From: Achatina immaculata
Lineage: Eukaryota > Mollusca > Gastropoda > Stylommatophora > Achatinidae
Assembly: GCA_009760885.1 (NCBI GenBank)
Contig: CM019721.1
Span: forward strand, 21,631,639 to 21,695,638
Direction: 5' to 3'
Length of the DNA: 64,000 bases
The position numbers and the translations under genes were made by a program. Shown here piece by piece: positions 56,235 to 64,000 of this stretch. A model generated the notes under the pieces. That model made no database searches. It was not told the DNA's origin and saw only the letters and a list, made by a program, of their open reading frames with translations. Position 1 is the stretch's first letter. Each line of letters opens with the position of its first letter.

Positions 56235-56372
56235 AAACATAGGCAGTCTATGAAAGTAAAGTCTACCAAACTTAAAGACAAAGCACAGACAGTCTATGAA
56301 AGTAAAGTCTACCAAACTTAAAGACAAAGCACAGACAGTCTATGAAAGTAAAGTCTACCAAACTTAAAGAAA
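56235..56372. repeat. 46-bp tandem repeat, 3 copies
   Basis: The unit contains 'cagtctatgaaagtaaagtc' then 'taccaaacttaaagac' and 'aaagcaca'. Confidence 0.95.
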
Positions 56373-56740
56373 GATGTGAAGCATTATTGCCTCATTATGC
56401 AATTACTTCTTCTTCTTCTTCTTCTTCGTTCGCACATTATGCAATTACAAAATTCTAACAACCACTCAGATTAGGCGTGCCAAACTTGATTTTTGGTCAT
56501 TTTTTTTTTTTTTTAAAATAAAAGATTGGTACATCGTCTTAAATGCAAGTTGTACAAAGCAGAAGCTAAATTTTTAAATACATTTATAACAGCTTGGTTA
56601 TATTAGTAAGCTTATACTAAATTTTTAACGAGTGAAAGTAAGTGAACAACAACCTGGACTAGGATGGTAGAGTGTTCTTAGATGTCTGCCAGATATTAAT
56701 TTCATTTGACAGATTTTTTTTTTTTCAAGCGAGGAATGAG
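56373..56740. other. Unassigned AT-rich DNA
   Basis: It has a (CTT)n at 56,407-56,427 and T/A runs at 56,500-56,515. No gene is seen. Confidence 0.4.
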
Positions 56741-56968
56741 AGCTGCTTTGTTTGCACTATGTCCACATCTGAATGTGTCTATGACAGGTTCTTGTTTGCA
56801 CTATGTCCATATCTGAATGTGTCTATGACAGGTTCTTGTTTGCACTATGTCCATATCTGAATGTGTCTATGACAGGTTCTTGTTTGCACTATGTCCATAT
56901 CTGAATGTGTCTATGACAGGTTCTTGTTTGCACTATGTCCACATCTGAATGTGTCTATGACAGATTCC
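56741..56968. repeat. 44-bp tandem repeat, 5 copies
   Basis: The unit contains 'tgtttgcactatgtccatat' then 'ctgaatgtgtctatgacagg'. Copies are nearly identical. Confidence 0.95.
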
Positions 56969-57088
56969 TAGCATTATCTTGTGTATTACCAGTGTTGTGA
57001 TTAACTGGTCAGTGTAGATTTCAGCCTCCACTACTAGCCAGCATCTCATGACTACCCTGTCACCGGTTTTGGAAAGAATGAACTTTAC

Positions 57089-57201
57089 CTGAGTATGTTG
57101 TTATAGATAAGAACTGGAAATATGTTCTCATCACTCTCATCAAAGTCCAGCTTCACAATTACTTGCCTATCACCATAATTTTTGTTGTTGACAGTTAACA
57201 C
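57089..57201 (-). other. Candidate exon, unassigned
   Basis: The minus strand is open for 37 codons, containing VIVKLDFDESDENIFPVLIY, and runs directly into 'ctcag|gtaaag', a good donor. The peptide has balanced composition unlike the surrounding AT-rich noise. No convincing acceptor is visible at the 5' side, and an in-frame TAA lies at 57,202-57,204. I do not recognise the protein. Confidence 0.3.
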
Positions 57202-57546
57202 TTACCATGTCTTATCACATTTTATCATGTCTCAATGTGGTAATACCAAGATACTCTTATATATGTAACACTGCTGTCTAATATATGTAACACTGGTGAT
57301 GTATACAAGTAATACTGGTGTCTAATATATGTAACAATGGTGTCTTATATATGTAACACTGGTGTCTTATATATGTAACACTGGTGATTTATATTTGTAA
57401 CACTGGTGAGTATAACACTGGTGACATATATGTAACACTGGTGAGTATAACACTGGTGACATATATGTAACACTGGTGAGTATAACACTGGTGACTTATA
57501 TTTATAACACTGATGTCTTATATATGTAACACTGGTGTCTTACGAG

Positions 57547-58040
57547 CACAATAATTAGTGTATAAGTATACAACTATACACGAAGCACTGCAGTAAAGCT
57601 GTGATACCAGAATGTATAAAATAGGAAAAAAGTAGGAGCAGCTTTATTACCTAACGATTACAAAGTTGTGACGTTTCGGCGTGAGCCTTAATCATACAAA
57701 AACAAACAGGACGAAGAAATAGAGAGAGGAGATAAAGTATAGATTCACATGAATACTATTACAAAAAAAAAAAAAAAAAATTTTTTAAAAGAGTACTTAG
57801 CTGTAAATTGCAAACACACACCGCCAGACAAGCCACACCTTGCAATATACAGCTAAGTACTCTTTTAAAAAAATTTTTTGTTTTTTTGTAATAGTATTCA
57901 TGTGAATCTATACTTTATCTCCTCTCTCTATTTCTTCGTCCTGTATGTTTTTGTATGATTAAGGCTCACGCCGAAACGTCACAACTTTGTAATCGTTAGG
58001 TAATAAAGCTGCTCCTACTTTTTTCCTATTTTATACATTC
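57547..58040. mobile_element. Palindromic PLE insertion 3 (494 bp)
   Basis: There are only the 3' terminal regions in opposite orientation, centred at about 57,813. A 14-bp target duplication 'tggtgtcttacgag' is at 57,533-57,546 and 58,041-58,054. The arms share 'aaaataggaaaaaag' in the tail, a variant different from the other PLE insertions. The left end has the extended tail. There is no coding region. Confidence 0.9.
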
Positions 58041-58050
58041 TGGTGTCTTA

Positions 58051-59341
58051 CGAGGGGTGAATGATAAGTTCTTGGCATAAGGTATAAATACTTGAAACAC
58101 ACAGTTGATATTAGGTGCATTTGTAGATCAGGTTAATGTAAGATTAAACACAAACTTTCAAGAAATTAAGTGCAACCAATTTTTTTTAAGGCTACTGAAG
58201 TGGTAAGGGGTGGCAGAAATTGAGAAAATGGATAAAATTTCTTAATGAGCAGTCATTCGCTACCTCTGCATCAAGGGCTTATCATCAAAGGGATCCATGA
58301 GGACATGGTGGAGACTCTAGAAGAGACTGCCCCTTCTTACAGCACAGTGAAGAAATAGGTAACTCAATTCAAACATGGAAGGGAGAGTCTGGAAGATGAT
58401 CCCCGTCCAGGAAGACCACGAACGGTAACCACCGATGAAACCACCGGCACAATCCATGGCATGATAATGGAGGATTGACGACTAACTGAGTGGTACATTG
58501 CAACTGATTTTGGCATCTTCCAGGAGTGTGTTCATGCCATTACTCACAATGATCTTCAAATGACAAAGGTCTCTGCTTGATGGGTCCCGAAACTTCTTGG
58601 AGCTGATCATAAATGACAACGTCTCAACATGTCAAGAGATAATCTTGGCCATTTTTCTGCAGATCCTGAAAAGTTTCCTCAGCAATTTGTGACTATGGAT
58701 GAGGCTTGGGTTCATCATTTTCAACCAGAAACCAAAGAACAGTCAAAGCAGTGGAAACATCATAGATCCCCACCTCCAAAGAAAGCAAGAGTGGTTCTGT
58801 GTGCAGGTCAAGTGATGGCTTCCATCTTTTGAGATTCAGAAGGTGTGATATTTGTAGACTATCTTCAAAAGGGCAGAACAGTCACTGGGGCCTATTACAC
58901 TAATCTTGTGAAGCAACTGCGGGTCAAATTGAAGGAAAAGCATCGAGGGAAATTGATGAGAGGAGTCATCTTGCATCAAGACAATGCTCAAGTTCACAAG
59001 TCAGTGGTGGCAATGGCTGCCATTCATGAATGCGACTTCCAGCTTCTTGAACACTCTCCTTATTTCCCAGATTTGGCCCCTTCGGACTATTACCTGTTTA
59101 CCAAACTCAAAAAGGAGCTCAGTGGTTGGAAATTTGCTTCAAATGATGACATCATTCACACTGTAGACCACTTTCTACTGGCACAAGATGCTGACTTTTA
59201 CAAAGAAGGGATCCATGTGCTCCAGGATCACTGGACTATGTGCATAAACTTGCAAGGTGACTATATTGAGAAATAACTCAAAAAAGTTGTCCACAAATAA
59301 TACATTGTACCTTATGCCAAAAACTTATCAATCACCCCTCG
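58051..59341 (+). mobile_element. Mariner-family DNA transposon, complete ends
   Basis: Terminal inverted repeats begin 'cgaggggtgaatgataag' at 58,051 and end with the matching inverted sequence at 59,341. TA is present on both sides (58,049-58,050 and 59,342-59,343). The length is about 1.29 kb, usual for mariner. The ends are intact but the transposase is not. Confidence 0.95.
58240..59276 (+). pseudogene. Mariner transposase, broken by stops
   Basis: The helix-turn-helix half contains RPGRPRTVTTDET, and the catalytic half contains FVTMDEAWVHHF, GVILHQDNAQVHKS and FPDLAPSDYYLF. The three catalytic Asp codons are at 58,698, 58,980 and 59,085. The last two are separated by 34 residues, the D34D signature of mariner. 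Stops occur at about 58,356, 58,477, 58,578, 58,614 and 58,830. At the last of these, TGA replaces the usual Trp in a SIFWD-like motif. The C-terminal half is open from 58,845 to 59,276. An intact enzyme would cut and paste the element at TA. Confidence 0.95.
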
Positions 59342-59711
59342 TATATGTAACACTGGTGACTTTAACACTGGTGACTAATATATAAAACACCAGCATCTTA
59401 TGTATGTAACACTGGTGACTTATACTTGTAACACTGGTGACTTATACTTGTAACACTGGTGACTTATACTTGTAACACTGGTGATTCTTATACATGTAAT
59501 CCTGGTGACTCTTATACACATATAACACTGGTGACTTAGACATGTAACATTGGTGACTTATACTTGTAACACTGGTGACTTATACTTGTAACACTGATGG
59601 CTTATATATGTAATCCTGGTGACTCTTATACATGTAATCCTGGTGACTCTTATACATGTAATCCTGGTGACTCTTATACACATATAACACTGGTGACTTA
59701 CACATGTATCA

Positions 59712-61624
59712 TGCATTCATTTGTATGTCCCTTGTGGAACATTGCCTCCCTAACAGCACTCCTGTAGGCCTCTCGGTTGTGAGCAAGATGGCCTGCTGCT
59801 GTTGCATCCATTTGCAGATCATCAACGATGTCTTGCAGCCATCTTCGCCTTGGTCTTCCTCACTTTCTTTTTTCCCATTATGTACCCTTCCTAGACAGTT
59901 TTCTCTAGATTATCATGACGTTTAATGTGTCCAAAATATTTAAGTTTTCTCTTTTTAATCCTCTTTACCAGTCAGTCTTCTTCAATATTACGTTCTTGTA
60001 GTGTGGATATATATATTTTTTTTTGTGTCTATGGTATTTGAAAAACTCTTCTGTAGCACTTACATTCAAAGGCATTTATGTGTTTCTCAGCTGTTTTGTT
60101 AAGTGTCCAGGTCTCACAGGCATATGTTGCAATGGGAAAGATGCATGCCCTTAAAAATCTTATTTGTGTAGTTCTGTCTGTTCCTCTCCACAGATTCTTT
60201 ATTTGTTTTACTTTCTGAAGAGGGGTAGATGCCCTACTTTTAATTTCCCTCATTGTATCTCCATTATTAGTTAGTAGTGATCCAAGATATTCAAAACTCT
60301 CCACTTCTTCCAATTTTTCCTCATTGATACATATATCAGCTGCCTTTAGTTGTCATCAATTTAGTTTTCTTCGCATTAAGATAGAGGTTTTGCTTTTCAC
60401 TATTCTTACAGACTGACATAATTAGTTTTTATATTCCTTTTTGTGTTGTGGACAGTAATACTGTGTCATCAGCATATCTAATCTCTGGTATTTCATAACC
60501 TCCAATTTTTACGGCATCATAATATTCTTTGTCTACATCTTCTCTAACATTCCTCATTATATCTTCAGTATAAAAGTTAAATAAGTAAGGCAACAATATG
60601 CACCCCTGATGGACCCCTTGTTTTATGTCAAACCAAGATGGTGTTTCACCATTTATTCTTACTGCTGCTTGTTGGTCTAGTTACAGCAGTGATGTTAATT
60701 GTATTAAATGTGTTGGAAATCCCATTTTTTCCATTATTTCTCAAAGTTTCTGGTGTTGTACACAATCAAATGCCTTTGAGTAGTCTTTAAAGGATAAATA
60801 TAGATTCACATTAAACTCTCTGCATTTCTCTATTATTAATCTTATATTCAATATATGTACCCGTGTGGTACCCGGGATCTGCAAAGAATAGGACCACTGT
60901 ACCCTACCATGCATGATCGTAAAAGGCGACTAAGGAGGGTTCAGCATAGGGCCAGCAACCCTATCTGGTAAAAAACTATCAGACTGCTACAGAAACAGAA
61001 GCAAGGGAAAAAGCAAAAAATTCAATATATGATCTCTTGATCCTCTTCCTTGCCTGAAACCAGTTTGGACAATACTGACTTCTTCTTCTATTTCCTTACA
61101 AAGTCTACCAAATATCATTTTTAACATAATTGTACTGGCATGACTAATCAGGGTAAGAGTTCTGTAGTTTGTGCATAATTTGAGGTTACCCTTCTTTTGG
61201 CAGTGTTATGAATATAGTTCTTTTCCATTGTTTTGGCCAAATACCTGAATGCCATATCTTTTTACATAGTGCATGATAGATTGTTGCACATTCCTTTCCT
61301 CCTGCTTTAATAAATTCAGCTGTTATCTCATCACATCCTGGTGATTTACCATTTTTCAGATTCTTTATTGCCCATAAAACTTCTTCTATTGTCAGTTTGG
61401 GTTCTTTCTCCTCCAATTATAATTCACACTGTTGATTTCTGCTTTCACAGTCAGTTGTTTCATACATTCCTCTGCAATATTCCTTCTATCTTTCTAGAAT
61501 TTCCTCTGTCTCTGTCAAGGTATTCCCCATCTTGTCACAAATTACATTTAACTTATGTGTGACATTTCTCATCAATGTCTTCATTTCTTTAAACAATTCA
61601 CTATCTCTTCCACACTTCTGATGT
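59712..61624 (-). mobile_element. LINE-C copy, 5'-truncated, in the 22-bp minisatellite
   Basis: It is flanked by 'cacatgtatca' (59,701-59,711 and 61,625-61,635) and has a short CATT-type tail. It carries the linker (LTIEEVLWAIKNLKNGKSPG at about 61,390), the RT, an intact YADD box at 60,465-60,476, EVESFEYLGSLLTNNG and the C-terminal basic part. Open segments are 61,416-61,186 and 60,313-60,029. Frameshifts break the rest. Confidence 0.9.
60858..61019. mobile_element. Small 162-bp retroposon in LINE-C
   Basis: A 12-bp target duplication 'attcaatatatg' is at 60,846-60,857 and 61,020-61,031, and an A-rich end 'aagcaaaaa' is on the right. The interior includes 'catgcatgatcgtaaaaggc' and 'gggccagcaaccc', the style of 5' regions of RTE-type LINEs. 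It has no tRNA or 5S boxes. It is either a SINE built on a LINE 5' end or a polyadenylated short LINE transcript. Confidence 0.7.
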
Positions 61625-61825
61625 CACATGTATCACTAGTGACTTTTATATATGTAAGAGTCTTATGTATGTAACACTGGTGACTCTTATACATATAACA
61701 GTGGTGAATTATATATGTAACATTGGTGACTCTATACACATAACACTAGTGACTCTTATACACACAACACCAGTGACTTATATATGTAACACTGGTGACT
61801 CTTATACATGTCACACTGGTGATCT

Positions 61826-62570
61826 TCTTACAGAAAGAAAAATCCTCTAACTTTAGAGAAAGATGCAACATCATCATGATATCATAATGAGATAATGAGA
61901 TTTTCTGCAAATGACATATTTAACTACATACAATTCTAAACATTTTGATTTGACTGAAACAGAATAATGATGATGCGAAGAGGAAACTATACACAGTTGA
62001 CTGACATACAGTCTCCTGCTGTCTGAACACTTCTGGTCACATGATCATCAAACTTCTACCCTGTAAACTTTCCACCTGGGAAAGACATGTCTAGACCTGG
62101 GTGCACACAACTTTGACACCCAGTCTTCTAGAAATGTAAGTTCGGTTTACAATGTTCTCTTCCAAATTTTCTGTGTATTTTACATGCATTTATTTCTGGT
62201 GTGACTATGTAATGTGAGATTAAGATCTTTTGTTCTGAGATTTATTTATCAACGTAACTGTTATACAGAATTAAGATGTGCCGTGGGGACTGAGTTTTCA
62301 TATGCTGTATGAAGTGCCTCACTTCATATTCACTTGCACAGTACAGAACTCTTGTCTCTTTAGATGACGTCCCAGCATCACAATATCTTCATCTGCTATA
62401 TATATTAACCTAGGTTCTTACATGAGGAGGTAGATATTAGGGGGTATTATATGTGCTACATTTAAATACATTTATCATATGTCAACTTAGCTACCTTATC
62501 AGAGTTCTAGTGTGTAATAAGATGTACAATTTATTTCAACAAGATTTAATACATTTTGTCTAATTCAGAT
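61826..62570. other. Apparently unique DNA
   Basis: No gene is recognised. A candidate minus-strand exon-like stretch lies at 62,076-62,127: 'ttacatttctag' acceptor, 52 nt open in two frames, then 'ccag|gtggaa'. It is weak and may be chance. Confidence 0.4.
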
Positions 62571-62574
62571 TACA

Positions 62575-63285
62575 ACATGATGGCATATGTACAGTCTACT
62601 TCAGGCCACAACAAGATGGCACGTGTACAGTCTACTTCAGCCACAACAAGATGACATGTGTACAGTCTACTTCGGGCCACAACAAGATGGCACGTGTACA
62701 GTCTACTTCAGGCACAACAAGACTGCATGTGTACAGTCTACTTCAGGCACAACATGATGACATGTGTACAGTCTACTTCAGGCACAACAAGATGGCATGT
62801 GAACAGTCTACTTCAGACCACAATAAGATGACATGTGAACAGTCTACTTCAGACCACAATAAGATGACATGTGTACAGTCTACTTCAGACCACAACAAGA
62901 TGGCACATGTACAGTCTACTTCAGGCACAACAAGATGGCATGTGTACAGTCTACTTCAGGCACAACAAGACTGCATGTGTACAGTCTACTTCAGGCCACA
63001 ACAAGATGGCATGTGTACAGTCTACTTCAGGCACAACAAGATGGCACGTGTACAGTCTACTTCAGGCCACAACAAGATGGCATGTGTACTGTCTACCTCA
63101 GGCCACAACAAGATGGCACGTGTACAGTCTACCTCAGGCCACAACATGATGGCTTATGTACAGTCTACTTCAGTTCACAACATGATAGCATGTGAACTAT
63201 CTACTTCAGACCACAACACAATAACATTAGTACAGTCTACTTTAAACCACAACACAATGACATGTACAAACAGTAGGCAAAACTG
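62575..63285. repeat. 35-36-bp minisatellite, about 19 copies
   Basis: The unit contains 'gtacagtctacttcaggcca' then 'caacaagatggcatgt'. One-base length changes (35 or 36 bp) shift frames. The long plus frame is a repeat effect. Confidence 0.95.
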
Positions 63286-63289
63286 ATAC

Positions 63290-64000
63290 ACTTGACAACT
63301 ACATGCCACAATAAAGTCCTCACACAACTACATGCCACAATAAAGTCCTCACACAACTACATGCCACAATAAAGTCCTCACACAACTGCATGCCACAATA
63401 AAGTCCTCACACAACTACATGCCACAATAAAGTCCTCACACAACTGCATGCCACAATAAAGTCCTCACACAATTGCATGCCACAATAAAGTCCTCACACA
63501 ACTGCATGCCACAATAAAGTCCTCACATAACTACATGCCACAATAAAGTCCTCAAATAACTACATTCCACAATAAAGTCCTCACATAACTACATGCCACA
63601 ATAAAGTCCTCACACAACTGCATGCCACAATAAAGTCCTCACATAACTACATGCCACAATAAAGTCCTCACACAACTACATGCCACAATAAAGTCCTCAC
63701 ACAACTACATGTCACAATAAAGTCCTCACATAACTACATGCCACAATAAAGTCCTCACACAACTACATGTCACAATAAAGTCCTCACACAACTACATGCC
63801 ACAATAAAGTCCTCACACAACTACATGCCACAATAAAGTCCTCACACAACTACATGCCACAATAAAGTCCTCACACAATTACATGTCACAATAAAGTCCT
63901 CACACAACTACATGTCACAATAAAGTCCTCACACAACTACATGCCACAATAAAGTCCTCACACAACTACATGCCACAATAAAGTCCTCACACAACTGCAT
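63290..64000. repeat. 29-bp minisatellite, about 24 copies, runs off the window
   Basis: The unit contains 'ctacatgccacaataaagtc' then 'ctcacacaa'. Each unit includes AATAAA. Variants are ctgcatg, catgtc and acataac. The right boundary is not seen. Confidence 0.95.

Larger units (their letters stand above)
57240..61825. repeat. About 22-bp minisatellite, split by three large insertions
   Basis: Units of 'tatatgtaacactggtgac' plus 'tta' or 'tct', with variants, occur at 57,240-57,546, 59,343-59,711 and 61,625-61,825. The same unit on all outer sides shows that the PLE, mariner and LINE-C inserted into one pre-existing array. Confidence 0.9.

Noticed and set aside
62651..63286. 211-codon plus ORF
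   Set aside because: It is in the 35-36-bp minisatellite. Frame changes follow unit length, with no conserved protein.
63290..64000. Cluster of poly(A) signals (AATAAA in each unit)
   Set aside because: The hexamer is simply part of the 29-bp unit, and no transcript end is implied.

Overview
This is a window of eukaryotic, almost certainly metazoan, nuclear DNA. It has no bacterial-style genes and no operons, and I found no host gene I could name. It is AT-rich and built from transposable-element relics plus arrays of tandem repeats (minisatellites), which together cover roughly a quarter of the window. The mixture suggests an invertebrate, perhaps a mollusc: EN-RT non-LTR elements, Penelope-like elements (PLEs) with GIY-YIG endonuclease, tRNA- and 5S-related SINE sequences, mariner, hAT, and (GAGT)n or (GATG)n tails. 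That placement is inference only.

I use working labels. LINE-A and LINE-D are RTE-like EN-RT elements. LINE-B and LINE-C are another pair of related EN-RT elements, with (ATG)n and tetranucleotide 3' tails respectively. LINE-E is CR1/L2-like with an (ATCA)n tail. PLE is the Penelope-like family. All coding regions carry frameshifts and stops and are best read as pseudogenes.

Layout. 1-4,400: a 30-bp minisatellite split by a DNA-transposon-like relic that contains LINE-A. 5,534-7,605: LINE-D (minus strand). 8,148-9,790: a tRNA-derived SINE and a 26-bp minisatellite. 10,063-13,763: a nearly perfect tandem duplication of about 1.85 kb carrying an RNase H-like relic and a 21-bp minisatellite. 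14,451-15,462: a PLE fragment. 15,501-27,333: one LINE-E insertion exploded by nested insertions of LINE-C, LINE-B, LINE-D, SINEs, PLE and a 5S-like segment. 27,950-34,330: a run of unrelated minisatellites with a LINE-C fragment and a SINE that has clear target-site duplications (TSDs). 35,089-36,975: a GC-richer composite repeat beside a hAT transposase relic. 38,118-40,282: a palindromic PLE. 40,456-49,066: an 8.6-kb PLE composite with a 3.4-kb internal minisatellite. 49,214-53,918: a 5'-inverted (twin-primed) LINE-A that later received LINE-B, a palindromic PLE and LINE-D. 54,835-57,000: minisatellites. 57,240-61,825: one minisatellite split by a palindromic PLE, a mariner and LINE-C. 62,575-64,000: two more minisatellites, the last running off the window.

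The most distinctive signal is the PLE family. Three insertions are palindromes whose two arms share private sequence variants, each flanked by a 14-16 bp TSD and each with one extended and one truncated terminus. A fourth, 8.6-kb insertion follows the same plan. These point to a single-event origin of both arms. A few short splice-site-bounded open stretches on the minus strand (4.9, 34.4, 56.0, 57.1 and 62.1 kb) could be exons of a host gene whose introns hold all this material, but that is weakly supported.
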